Assembly (NCBI GenBank): GCA_014238425.1
Contig: JABABD010000022.1
Location: 62,001-126,000 of the forward strand
Length of the DNA stretch: 64,000 nucleotides
DNA from: Flavobacteriaceae bacterium
GTDB taxonomy: Bacteria; Bacteroidota; Bacteroidia; Flavobacteriales; Flavobacteriaceae
Reading direction: 5' to 3'
The notes under the pieces were generated by a model. The model was not told the DNA's origin. It ran no database searches and was given only the letters and a program-made list of their open reading frames with translations. Shown piece after piece: positions 8,832 through 16,832 of this stretch. The position numbers and the translations under genes are program-made. Positions within the stretch are counted from its first letter, which is position 1. The number at the start of each line of letters is the position of its first letter.

Positions 8832-9599
8832 ATGAGAGGCAGCAAACTCAAGATTAGATTATTAATAGGGCTGGCTATAGTAGCTTTTGCCTTTATTAGG
8901 AAATGTAATCAAAAACAAGAAAATCCTTACACAGGTCGCACTCAAACAATTAATATGACGCCAGAGCAAGAAATTGCTATTGGTTTACAAAGTGCACCTC
9001 AAATGGCACAGCAGCATGGAGGCCTTTATCCTGACCAAAAATATCAGGCATTAGTCGACCAAGTTGGCAATAAACTAATACAGTCAAGTATGGCAAGGGA
9101 AACGCCATATAAATATGAGTTTCATTTATTAGCCGACCCAAACACTATCAATGCCTTTGCATTGCCTGGCGGTCAGATTTTTATAACCTATGCACTTTTC
9201 TCTAAACTAAACAATGAAGATCAGCTAGCTGGTGTTCTAGGCCATGAAATTGGTCATGTATTGGGAAAGCATTCCGCAGAAAGAATAGCAGAATCAGATT
9301 TTTGGAGAACTGCAACTATGGGGGCAACCGTCGGTGCTGATATGGGAGGATTGATAAGTGGTATTGGACAAAATACGCTACTAAAAAACGGACGTGGTGA
9401 TGAATTGGAAAGTGATGATCTTGGTGTTCGCTTTATGATCCGCGCAGGTTACGATCCTGAAGAAATGATTGGTGTTATGAAAATACTTAAGGCTGCAGCT
9501 GGTCCTAATCGAGTTCCTGAATTTCAAAGCTCTCATCCAGATCCTGATAATCGAATTGAAAAAATTAAAGAGGCCATAGAACGTTATAGAGGTTATTAA
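8832..9599 (+). CDS. M48 family metallopeptidase (BepA/LoiP-like)
   Basis: This 255-residue protein has an N-terminal hydrophobic segment followed by Cys25; it could be an anchored protein or a lipoprotein with a poor lipobox. The zinc site is H138-E-I-G-H142, with the third ligand in the ELESDDLG motif (Glu193). NAFALPGGQIFITYALF is the typical strand before the zinc helix. The ending SSHPDPDNRIEKI is the usual M48C tail. Relatives in the periplasm act in quality control of outer-membrane proteins. A bidirectional terminator follows. Confidence 0.9.
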   Translation: MRGSKLKIRLLIGLAIVAFAFIRKCNQKQENPYTGRTQTINMTPEQEIAIGLQSAPQMAQQHGGLYPDQKYQALVDQVGNKLIQSSMARETPYKYEFHLLADPNTINAFALPGGQIFITYALFSKLNNEDQLAGVLGHEIGHVLGKHSAERIAESDFWRTATMGATVGADMGGLISGIGQNTLLKNGRGDELESDDLGVRFMIRAGYDPEEMIGVMKILKAAAGPNRVPEFQSSHPDPDNRIEKIKEAIERYRGY

Positions 9600-9601
9600 A
9601 A

Positions 9602-9625
9602 AAAGCCTTGCCTTCACAAGGCTTT
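9602..9625. terminator. Terminator between convergent genes
   Basis: A 9-bp perfect stem (AAAGCCTTG, 9602-9610, pairs with 9617-9625) has a six-base loop. A-rich and T-rich flanks mean it can work for the M48 gene on the plus strand and the ankyrin gene on the minus strand. Confidence 0.75.
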
Positions 9626-9650
9626 CTGACTAACTAACTCAAAAAAAGTT

Positions 9651-10043
9651 TTACGCTTTTTTCGATAATTCTGACTCAATTAGAATCAGTACTTCTTGAG
9701 CATTTGATTGTTCTGCATACTTCTTTGCCGTCATTCTTTTTCTTGATTTCTTCTTCAAATCTGCGCCCTCAGAAATTAACACTTTCAAAATTTCGGTACG
9801 ATTATATTTGGCTGCATACATTGCTGGTGACATACCATTGGACAATTTGTTAACATCTGCGCCAAGATCTATTAACTTTTTTACAGTTTCGATGTCGCCC
9901 CTGGCAATAGAAGTACAAAAGGCATCAACTTTGGGAGCAACTTGAATAGAATATCCATTGTTGTTTTCAATAATTGTTTCAGCATTAATTGTTCCTAAAG
10001 AGAAACATAATGCCATTCCGGAAATGATTAACGTTTTTTTCAT
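9651..10043 (-). CDS. Exported ankyrin-repeat protein
   Basis: A 130-residue protein with a signal peptide (residues 1-21, ending INAET). At least two ankyrin repeats follow: IARGDIETVKKLIDLGADVN, then GMSPAMYAAKYNRTEILKVLISEGADL, and a degenerate third repeat RMTAKKYAEQSNAQEVLILIES. Ankyrin repeats mediate protein binding; there is no catalytic domain. Short exported ankyrin proteins are common in Flavobacteriia, but their partners are unknown. It stands alone, convergent with the M48 gene and divergent from gpmI. Confidence 0.85.
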   Translation of the reverse strand: MKKTLIISGMALCFSLGTINAETIIENNNGYSIQVAPKVDAFCTSIARGDIETVKKLIDLGADVNKLSNGMSPAMYAAKYNRTEILKVLISEGADLKKKSRKRMTAKKYAEQSNAQEVLILIESELSKKA

Positions 10044-10247
10044 GATGAATGAATTTAATTGATTATAATATTAACTCGATATATAACTTGACGCATCAGA
10101 TTTCTATTTGTTACGTCAAAAAAAACAAATAACATTTAATTAACTAACCGCTAATAAATATGTTAAGGTTTCATAAAATTCATTTCTTATGCTAAAAAAC
10201 GCGTAATAGTAAACTAACTAATTTATTATTTTACAAATCTGTCTAGG

Positions 10248-10274
10248 TTGAATATTACAAACTACATATCTTTG
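10248..10274 (+). promoter_or_regulatory. Promoter for gpmI
   Basis: TTG (10248-10250), 16 bases, then TATCTTTG (10267-10274) matches the Bacteroidetes TTG/TAnnTTTG consensus. The box ends 16 bases before the ATG at 10291. The rest of the 10044-10290 spacer shows nothing else I can name. Confidence 0.6.
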
Positions 10275-10290
10275 AATACAAAGAAAAAAT

Positions 10291-11808
10291 ATGAACAAAA
10301 AAGTCATTTTAATGATTTTAGATGGATGGGGTAAATCTCCAAACCCAAAGGTATCAGCTATCGATAATGCTGAGACTCCTTTCATTGATTCCCTCTATAA
10401 AAACTTCGCGAGTGCAGAGCTACGAACTGATGGTCTTCATGTTGGCCTTCCTGAAGGACAAATGGGGAATAGCGAAGTAGGACATATGAATCTAGGAGCT
10501 GGACGTATTGTTTATCAAGATTTAGCAAAAATAAACCTAGCAGTCAAGAATGATACATTAGCGATGGAGCCTGTACTAGTTGATGCTTTTCAGTATGCAA
10601 AAGAAAATGATAAGGATGTTCATTTCTTAGGTTTACTAAGTGATGGCGGCGTGCATTCTCATATTGATCACTTGAAAGGATTATTGACCGCTGCCGATAA
10701 TTATGGTCTTAAAAGACGTTATATCCACGCTTTTACTGATGGTCGAGATGTAGACCCAAAATCAGGTTACGGTTTTATCATTTCTTTAAAAGAACATCTA
10801 GCAAAAACAGGAGGTCAATTGGCAACCGTTATCGGTAGGTACTATGCCATGGATCGTGACCAACGTTGGGAACGTGTTAAATTAGCTTATGATGCCTTAG
10901 TGCATGGTGCTGGAGAACATTCTAAAAATGTTGAAAAATCTATTCAAGACAGTTATGACGAAGATATTACTGATGAATTTATCAAGCCAATCATCATGGT
11001 TAACAAAAATGATGAACCTGTAACTAAGATAAAGGAAGGTGATGTTGTTATCTTCTTTAATTTTAGAACCGATAGAGGGAGACAGTTAACAGATGCTTTA
11101 AATCAGAGAGATTTTCATGAACAAAATATGCACAAACTAAATTTGCATTATGTTACAATGACAAATTATGACGACTCTTTTAAAGGTATTAATGTTGTAT
11201 TCAACAAAGACAATTTAAGCGATACTCTTGGAGAGGTATTGGCAAAACACGGAAAAAAACAAATACGTATAGCCGAAACTGAGAAGTATCCTCATGTAAC
11301 GTTTTTCTTTTCTGGAGGTCAAGAAACTCCTTTCGCAGGAGAAAATCGTATTTTAAAAAATTCTCCAAAAGTGGCTACTTACGACCTTAAACCTGAAATG
11401 AGTGCATATGAATTATGTGATGCTCTTATTCCAGAACTTATTAAGGGTGAAACTGATTTTATCTGTCTTAATTTTGCCAATGGTGATATGGTAGGCCATA
11501 CAGGAGTTATGGGTGCAGCAATTAAAGCATGTGAAGCTGTTGATGAATGTGTAAAAAAGGTAGTGACTACGGCTCTAAAAAATGGGTATTCTACATTACT
11601 CATTGCCGATCACGGTAATTGTGAAACCATGATTAATCCAGATGGGACTCCACACACAGCTCATACTACTAATCCAGTTCCTATAATACTTATTGACAAT
11701 AAACTGAAAAGCATAAAAAATGGTATCTTAGGAGACATAGCACCAACCATCTTAAAACTAATTGGTTTGCCTCAACCCAAGGTCATGACTCAAGAGTCAT
11801 TAATTTAA
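10291..11808 (+). CDS. gpmI: 2,3-bisphosphoglycerate-independent phosphoglycerate mutase
   Basis: This 505-residue enzyme interconverts 3- and 2-phosphoglycerate in glycolysis and gluconeogenesis, using a phosphoserine intermediate and two manganese ions. It starts with LMILDGWG (first metal ligand Asp) and has the nucleophile Ser61 in QMGNSEVGHMNLGAGR. It also carries FTDGRDVDPKSG and RYYAMDRDQRW of the inserted phosphotransferase domain. The C-terminal metal site is NFANGDMVGHTG, then IADHGNCE and HTAHTTNPVP. Length is normal. The gene is followed after 11 bases by a thioredoxin-like lipoprotein gene and so may lead a transcription unit that runs to the methyltransferase at 14755. Confidence 0.97.
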   Translation: MNKKVILMILDGWGKSPNPKVSAIDNAETPFIDSLYKNFASAELRTDGLHVGLPEGQMGNSEVGHMNLGAGRIVYQDLAKINLAVKNDTLAMEPVLVDAFQYAKENDKDVHFLGLLSDGGVHSHIDHLKGLLTAADNYGLKRRYIHAFTDGRDVDPKSGYGFIISLKEHLAKTGGQLATVIGRYYAMDRDQRWERVKLAYDALVHGAGEHSKNVEKSIQDSYDEDITDEFIKPIIMVNKNDEPVTKIKEGDVVIFFNFRTDRGRQLTDALNQRDFHEQNMHKLNLHYVTMTNYDDSFKGINVVFNKDNLSDTLGEVLAKHGKKQIRIAETEKYPHVTFFFSGGQETPFAGENRILKNSPKVATYDLKPEMSAYELCDALIPELIKGETDFICLNFANGDMVGHTGVMGAAIKACEAVDECVKKVVTTALKNGYSTLLIADHGNCETMINPDGTPHTAHTTNPVPIILIDNKLKSIKNGILGDIAPTILKLIGLPQPKVMTQESLI

Positions 11809-11819
11809 AAAAAGTAACT

Positions 11820-12389
11820 ATGAAAAACGCAATTTATTTCTTAGCAATCATCTTTCTAGTTTCCTGTGGAAATCAAAAAGAAGTTGTTGTGAGCTCGACT
11901 CCAAAAGTTAAAGCTATGGAAATTAATAAAACTGTTCCTTATAAAGAAACTGTCATTCTTCTTGGACCAGCAAATGAAGATGGATTCAAACAAGAGCCTT
12001 TTAATACTTGGTATGAAGAAAATTATGCAGATTATGAAGTTGACAAAACAACTATCTCTTCTTTAAAGCATTTATTGAAAAACGTGAAAGTAAAAGCTTT
12101 TATGGGCACGTGGTGTGGTGACAGCAAAAGGGAAACACCAAGATTTTTTAAGATAATGGAGGCTACTGATTATAATGATGAAAATATCGAACTTATTACT
12201 ATGAGCAGACAAAAAGACACTCCAGAAGGATCTGAGCTTGGCTTAAATATTACCAATGTGCCAACATTCATTTTCTATAAAAACGGGGAAGAAATAAACC
12301 GTATTGTTGAATCGCCAATCACTTCACTTGAGAAAGACATGATTGCCATTTTAACTGGTCAGGAGTACAAACACACATACGCAAACTGA
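11820..12389 (+). CDS. Thioredoxin-like lipoprotein with a single active-site Cys
   Basis: This 189-residue protein has a lipoprotein signal (Cys16 in FLVSCG) and a thioredoxin-fold domain from about residue 85. The active-site loop is GTWCGDSKRE, so the usual CxxC is C99-G-D-S102 and the resolving cysteine is absent. The cis-proline segment NVPTFIFY is present, followed by NGEEINRIVE. A monothiol CxxS site favours isomerase or mixed-disulfide chemistry over net disulfide reduction. The CGDS form is, as far as I recall, a recurrent flavobacterial variant. The lipid anchor places it outside the cytoplasm. Confidence 0.85.
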   Translation: MKNAIYFLAIIFLVSCGNQKEVVVSSTPKVKAMEINKTVPYKETVILLGPANEDGFKQEPFNTWYEENYADYEVDKTTISSLKHLLKNVKVKAFMGTWCGDSKRETPRFFKIMEATDYNDENIELITMSRQKDTPEGSELGLNITNVPTFIFYKNGEEINRIVESPITSLEKDMIAILTGQEYKHTYAN

Positions 12390-12426
12390 TTATTTTGTTG
12401 TACTTTTACCGCAATTTTAGCCCAAA

Positions 12427-12837
12427 ATGATATCCCAAAACAAATTAATATTAGCAATTGATTTTGATGGCACTATAGTCGAAGATGCTTATCCTTCGAT
12501 TGGTGACCCAATGCTTTTTGCATTTGAAACCTTAAAAAAGTTACAAGAAGAAGGACATCGTCTTATTCTTTGGACTTATAGACACGGTAGACGCTTAGAT
12601 GAAGCTGTTGAATTTTGCAAAAGCAAAGGCATAGAATTCTATGCTATAAATAAAAGTTTTCCTGAAGAACAATTTGAAGGAGAAGCTAGTAGAAAGATTC
12701 ATGCAGATATGTTCATTGACGATCGTAATATTGGTGGCTTTGAAGGTTGGGGCATCGTTTATCAACAAATATTAGGTAATCCTATGGGTATGAGCAAGCC
12801 AATAAAGAAAAAGAAAAAAGGATTTTTTAGATTTTAA
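12427..12837 (+). CDS. BT0820-family HAD-type phosphatase
   Basis: A 136-residue minimal HAD-superfamily protein. Motif I is AIDFDGTIVED (Asp12 nucleophile, Asp14 acid), motif II is around LILWTYR, and motif III/IV is in MFIDDRNIGG. There is no cap domain, as in the Bacteroides BT0820 group, whose substrate is not established. The tail is very basic (PIKKKKKGFFRF). It ends three bases before the map start, so the two are cotranscribed. A cytoplasmic location is expected. Confidence 0.88.
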   Translation: MISQNKLILAIDFDGTIVEDAYPSIGDPMLFAFETLKKLQEEGHRLILWTYRHGRRLDEAVEFCKSKGIEFYAINKSFPEEQFEGEASRKIHADMFIDDRNIGGFEGWGIVYQQILGNPMGMSKPIKKKKKGFFRF

Positions 12838-12840
12838 TAT

Positions 12841-13659
12841 ATGATCATTGTCAAGTCCAGAGAAGAAATTGAACTGATGCGCGAAAGTGCTCTTATTGTA
12901 TCTAAGACTCTAGGGATGTTAGCTTCAGAAGTGAAACCTGGCGCTACAACACTTCAATTAGATACACTTGCTGAAGAGTTTATTAGAGATCATGGAGCTA
13001 TTCCTGGGTTTTTAGGATTATATGATTTTCCAAACACGCTTTGTATGAGTCCGAACGAGCAAGTCGTTCATGGGTTTCCAACTAATGAACCACTTATGGA
13101 GGGTGATATTATTTCTATAGATTGTGGTGCCATAAAAAATGATTTTTATGGTGATCATGCCTATACATTTTCCGTCGGCGAGATTAATCCACAAACAGAG
13201 AAATTATTACAAGTAACAAAGGAATCTTTATATGTTGGCATCAAAGAATTAAAAACTGGAAATCGCGTCGGTGATGTGGGGTATGCGATTCAACAATATT
13301 GTGAACAGCATGGCTATGGAGTGGTTCGTGAACTAGTTGGTCATGGATTAGGGCGTAAAATGCACGAGGATCCTGAAATGCCAAATTATGGTAAGCGTGG
13401 TCGTGGGAAAAAATTCATAGAAGGCATGGTGGTCGCAATAGAACCTATGATAAATATGGGTACGCATCGCGTAAGACAGCATGCTGATGGTTGGACTATC
13501 ACCACTCTAGACAAACAACCTAGTGCCCATTTTGAACACAATGTTGCTATTCTTGATGGAAAACCTGAATTGCTTTCTACGTTTGCATATGTTTATGAAG
13601 CTTTAGGAATAGAAAGTGATGAAGAGGCTGAATTCAGACAAGAAGCACTTGTATTATAA
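12841..13659 (+). CDS. map: Type I methionyl aminopeptidase
   Basis: A 272-residue dinuclear metallopeptidase that removes the initiator methionine from nascent proteins. The five metal ligands are recognisable: Asp in SIDCGAIKNDF and Asp in GDHAYTFSVG, His in LVGHGLGRKMHEDP, Glu in VAIEPMINMGT and Glu in SAHFEHNVAI. FPNTLCMSPNEQVVHGFP carries the substrate-side histidine. There is no N-terminal zinc-finger extension. The C-terminal 20 residues run slightly longer than in Escherichia coli. The last base of the stop is the first base of the next start (TAATG). Confidence 0.97.
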   Translation: MIIVKSREEIELMRESALIVSKTLGMLASEVKPGATTLQLDTLAEEFIRDHGAIPGFLGLYDFPNTLCMSPNEQVVHGFPTNEPLMEGDIISIDCGAIKNDFYGDHAYTFSVGEINPQTEKLLQVTKESLYVGIKELKTGNRVGDVGYAIQQYCEQHGYGVVRELVGHGLGRKMHEDPEMPNYGKRGRGKKFIEGMVVAIEPMINMGTHRVRQHADGWTITTLDKQPSAHFEHNVAILDGKPELLSTFAYVYEALGIESDEEAEFRQEALVL

Positions 13660-13985
13660 TGGACCATCATCTATCAGATATAAAACCCCAAGAGATTGCT
13701 CCAGGATTCAGAGCAAAATTTGTTCATAGTGAATTCATGACGATGTCTTTTGTCGAAATTGATGAGGGTGCTCAATTACCTATTCATTCCCATATGAACG
13801 AACAGATATCTATAGTCACAGAAGGTAGATTTGAGATGCAAATTGACGGTGTAACTCGTATTTATGAACCAGGGATGGTAATAGAAATACCTGCAAATGT
13901 TAAACATGGTGGTAGAGCTATAACACATTGTAAGATAACTGATGTATTTTATCCTGCTCGAGAAGATTATAAGCGTCATAACTAA
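13659..13985 (+). CDS. Cupin domain protein
   Basis: A 108-residue single-domain cupin. The first cupin motif is AQLPIHSHMNEQISIVTEGRFEMQ (metal ligands His, His, Glu) and the second is PGMVIEIPANVKHGGRAIT (ligand His). Small cupins of this kind may be isomerases, dioxygenases or sugar-binding sensors; the reaction is not readable. It overlaps map by one base, so translation is probably coupled. Confidence 0.85.
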   Translation: MDHHLSDIKPQEIAPGFRAKFVHSEFMTMSFVEIDEGAQLPIHSHMNEQISIVTEGRFEMQIDGVTRIYEPGMVIEIPANVKHGGRAITHCKITDVFYPAREDYKRHN

Positions 13986-13990
13986 AGGTT

Positions 13991-14755
13991 TTGAAAAAAC
14001 TCTTTAAAATTATCCTTAATACAATTCCAAGACCTTTACTTATTAGGTTGAGTTATCTCGTTAGACCCATTTTAGCATTCTTCTTAAAAGGAAACATATA
14101 CATAGACCCTATAGATGGTAGAAGTTTTAAGAGTTTCTTGCCTTATGGATATGGAAATCAGCGTAACAATGTATTATCACCTTCGACCCTATCCTTAGAA
14201 CGCCATAGGTTGTTATGGTTGTATTTGAAAAATGAAACAGATGTTTTTGACACGAACAAAAAAGTACTGCATTTTGCCCCTGAACAAGCCTTTTACAAGC
14301 GTTTCAAGAAAATGAATAATCTAGATTATACAACTACAGATCTGAATTCTCCTCTGGCAGATGTAAAAGCAGATATTTGCAATCTTCCATTTGCAGATAA
14401 CAGTTATGATACTATTCTGTGCAATCATGTATTAGAGCATATTCCAGATGATACTAAAGCAATGTATGAACTCTATCGTGTGTTAAAGCCTGGAGGTATA
14501 GGAATATTTCAAATCCCTCAAGACCTTACTAGGGAGTTTACTTTTGAAGATAATAGTATAACAGATAAAAAAGAACGCGCAAGAATCTTTGGACAGTATG
14601 ATCATGTCAGAGTTTATGGTCGCGATTATTTCAATAAACTACGCTCTATTGGCTTTAAAGTTGATGAAGTAGATTATACTGCAAAGCTCTCTCAAGAAGA
14701 AATAATAAAATATTGCTTAGCTAAAGGAGAGATTATTCCTGTTGTTTTCAAGTAA
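13991..14755 (+). CDS. SAM-dependent methyltransferase
   Basis: A 254-residue protein starting at a TTG codon five bases after the cupin stop. The first 90 residues contain a possible membrane-associating helix (SYLVRPILAFFLKG) and a basic patch. The core is a Methyltransf_11 domain with FAPEQAFYKRF near motif I, DLNSPLADVKADICNLPFAD, and CNHVLEHIPDDTKAMYELYRVLKPGG, a typical motif III/IV. It ends the gpmI-to-methyltransferase run. The substrate is unknown; the group resembles bacterial methyltransferases annotated near lipid or sugar pathways. Confidence 0.87.
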   Translation: MKKLFKIILNTIPRPLLIRLSYLVRPILAFFLKGNIYIDPIDGRSFKSFLPYGYGNQRNNVLSPSTLSLERHRLLWLYLKNETDVFDTNKKVLHFAPEQAFYKRFKKMNNLDYTTTDLNSPLADVKADICNLPFADNSYDTILCNHVLEHIPDDTKAMYELYRVLKPGGIGIFQIPQDLTREFTFEDNSITDKKERARIFGQYDHVRVYGRDYFNKLRSIGFKVDEVDYTAKLSQEEIIKYCLAKGEIIPVVFK

Positions 14756-14833
14756 TACAAAAGTTTAGTTTATTTTTTATCTAAAGTATTTATATTAAAT
14801 TTTATACTGTCCTTTTTGTGTACTCTTACACCT

Positions 14834-15484
14834 TCAAACCTTTCTTTTTTGGTAAAAAAAATTGTCGCTTGGCAAACTCCCTATGACAATATCTTTTCCA
14901 ATATTAAAATACGTATTTTCATTGTCGCTTAAACTTAAAGTCATTCCGTTATGATCAGTATTGGTATCTATTCCAAGATTAACTCGATAACCATTATTAA
15001 ACTTAATTACCCCTTAGCTTGTGCGCTCTGCTCCTAGAGAATCATTTATCACCAAACAAGTAGAAGGGCCTATTCGAGAGCCAAAATAAGGATCAGGAAC
15101 TGGGTCGTCTAGGATTATTCTATCAAATCCATTCTTATCTAGCAACACAATACCATTCGTTGAGCTTTCAAATTTATTTTTATAAAGATTCATAAAATTA
15201 GCTTCCGGAGGAAAATCCGGACCATATATGTCTTCTACTTTTTTCAGGTCATCTCTAATCCGATTTTCAGATCTTGGTATCGGAGCACCTATTAGTATAC
15301 GATCTTTACCATCTTCATCAACAATTACGATACCTTTAGTTGTTATGATTTCTTCGGCTGAAAAGGTATATATCCCAATAATTAAACTTATCAGCATTCC
15401 AAACAAGATAACGACTAAAAAGAAAAGGACTTTTTGTTGCCTTTCAAGTTTATCACATAATACTTGTAACTCTATGACTTTCAT
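14834..15484 (-). pseudogene. Single-pass membrane protein gene interrupted by an in-frame stop
   Basis: The intact part (156 residues, 15484 to 15014) has an N-terminal coil, a membrane helix (about 20-41) and an extracytoplasmic part with repeated short hairpins: GIVIVDEDGKDRILIG, then GIVLLDKNGFDRIILDD, then NDSLGAERTS. A TAA follows at 15014-15016. The same frame then stays open for 59 more codons to a TGA at 14834-14836. That extension continues the similarity to the complete protein at 24886-25545: NGYRVNLGIDTNTDHNG lines up with SNSVGLGMDYGGEDGG. I read this as one gene broken by a nonsense change. Read-through or a sequencing error is the alternative. The function is unknown. 14756-14833 shows nothing further. 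Confidence 0.65.
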
Positions 15485-15540
15485 ATGTATTTCATTTTAG
15501 ACAAATTTATATAATGAAGTGTTCGGTTTTGCATAGTATA

Positions 15541-15564
15541 TATCTCAATAATATTCTTGAGACA
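15541..15564 (+). promoter_or_regulatory. Inverted-repeat operator, copy D, upstream of regulator 1
   Basis: TATCTCA (15541-15547), 10 bases, then TGAGACA (15558-15564). It is one mismatch from the consensus TGTCTCA-N9/10-TGAGACA shared with 17542, 17636 and 28250. It lies 26 bases upstream of a TAGATTTG box and 51 bases before the ATG at 15616. Confidence 0.65.
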
Positions 15565-15590
15565 TTTTAACTTTTACATATTATATTTTC

Positions 15591-15598
15591 TAGATTTG
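15591..15598 (+). promoter_or_regulatory. -7 promoter box for regulator 1
   Basis: TAGATTTG matches TAnnTTTG and ends 17 bases before the ATG. No TTG is present 16-23 bases upstream, so this promoter probably depends on an activator. The inverted repeat at 15541-15564 is the obvious site for it. Confidence 0.55.
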
Positions 15599-15615
15599 CA
15601 TTTTATTAAATTATA

Positions 15616-16782
15616 ATGTCAGAAATCAACTGGGATGGTATTGTCAATGGCTTCAGGATTATTCTGGGAGTTCAACTCATCGTAGTCGCATTGCCACATC
15701 TTTTCAATAAAAAACACCGTAATCTTCCTTTAGGGTTTATTTGCTTGGTGGTGGCTTTGTATTTTTTTTGGAGATTCTTATTACCCTATAGAGAAACTAC
15801 ATTGGCAAGAATATTTCTATTCTCTAACCGAGAGCTTTTTGTACCTCCATTAGCGTATTTAATACTATTTAGAATCAACAATGTATTAAACACGAGAATA
15901 GTTTTAAGGCATTTAATAACTCCAAGTCTAATTGCTTTAATCGCTATATCTATATTAGTTCCATTCTATAATGATATACCGAACATTAGATTGGTCGCTA
16001 ATAGCATTAGCTTGCCAGCAATAACCCTAATATCTATCGTTTATTTTTTTCTAGGGAAGCATCTTTTAAAACAACTCAAAAGGGTTCTTATACCCAAGGC
16101 CTATACAAAATATAAAGTTTTTTTTTATGTGGTTGTTTTTTGGTATTTCAATATGGGGTTCACTAGTACGCTCAGCTATTTTGTTCAATATCAATATCTC
16201 TTGCTAAACTATGGTGATCCTGGACCTGGCATATGTTCGGAGGATACAGGAATTTTCATGGTCGACCTTCTAGGAAAATTCTTTAACGGCCCTTATGATT
16301 ATTATAATACTATTATATCTACACCTTTATTATACTTAGCCCCAATATTCTTATTCCTATTTGCTTTAAGCGAACTTCACTATTTTAAATCATTGTTTTT
16401 GCCCAAAGATATTTTTTACAACCAGAACGTATTAAACTCGGGAACAGGATTTTCTCTTAAATTAAACGCATATTTCAATGAGGTGAAACCGTTTAAGAAC
16501 CAACAATTCTCTATGGACGAATGTTGTGTTAATTTAAATTGCACAAAAAAAGAGCTTTCCGATTATTTAAAACTCTATGAAAAATCCACATTCAATGAAT
16601 ATTTGAATTTACATCGAACTAAAGCGTTCAAATTAATGCTTATGGACAAGAGCAATGCTATTTACGACATCAATAGCTTGGCAGAAATGGCTGGTTTTAA
16701 GTCCAGAGCTACGTTTTATAGGGTCTTTAAGGAGATAGAAGGCGTAACTCCAACTGAATACAAGAAGAATTTACAAGCATAA
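15616..16782 (+). CDS. Membrane-anchored AraC-type regulator 1
   Basis: A 388-residue protein with about seven to eight hydrophobic segments in residues 10-265, then a cytoplasmic C-terminal AraC/XylS DNA-binding domain. The second helix-turn-helix is clear: INSLAEMAGFKSRATFYRVF, then KEIEGVTPTEYKKNL. This is the architecture of 7-TM-plus-HTH_18 regulators of Bacteroidetes, in which the membrane part is presumed to sense a ligand. Paralogs follow at 17700 and 18819. An inverted repeat and a promoter box lie just upstream, suggesting autoregulation. The C-terminal coding bases are part of a perfect palindrome (16766-16831). The signal and the targets are not known. Confidence 0.85.
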   Translation: MSEINWDGIVNGFRIILGVQLIVVALPHLFNKKHRNLPLGFICLVVALYFFWRFLLPYRETTLARIFLFSNRELFVPPLAYLILFRINNVLNTRIVLRHLITPSLIALIAISILVPFYNDIPNIRLVANSISLPAITLISIVYFFLGKHLLKQLKRVLIPKAYTKYKVFFYVVVFWYFNMGFTSTLSYFVQYQYLLLNYGDPGPGICSEDTGIFMVDLLGKFFNGPYDYYNTIISTPLLYLAPIFLFLFALSELHYFKSLFLPKDIFYNQNVLNSGTGFSLKLNAYFNEVKPFKNQQFSMDECCVNLNCTKKELSDYLKLYEKSTFNEYLNLHRTKAFKLMLMDKSNAIYDINSLAEMAGFKSRATFYRVFKEIEGVTPTEYKKNLQA

Positions 16783-16831
16783 AAAGCCTGTAAAGATTAA
16801 TCTTTACAGGCTTTTTATGCTTGTAAATTCT
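16766..16831. repeat. 66-bp perfect palindrome spanning the end of regulator 1
   Basis: From 16766 to 16831 the sequence equals its own reverse complement, centred on GATTAATC with no loop. It covers the last codons of regulator 1 (AAT TTA CAA GCA TAA) and mirrors them on the other side, ending two bases before the stop codon of the convergent outer-membrane gene. Perfect arms of 33 bases are far longer than a terminator needs. Template-switch or hairpin-templated repair could have copied one arm. Confidence 0.9.
16781..16816. terminator. Bidirectional terminator core inside the palindrome
   Basis: AAAAAGCCTGTAAAGATT and its complement form an 18-bp stem flanked by A and T runs. It can terminate both regulator 1 and the convergent gene at 16833-17465. 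Confidence 0.8.
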
Positions 16832-16832
16832 C

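Noticed and set aside
10088-10119. Inverted repeat TTGACG ... CGTCAA in the spacer between the ankyrin gene and gpmI
   Set aside because: Only six bases per arm with a 20-base spacer in AT-rich DNA and a single copy; chance is a sufficient explanation.
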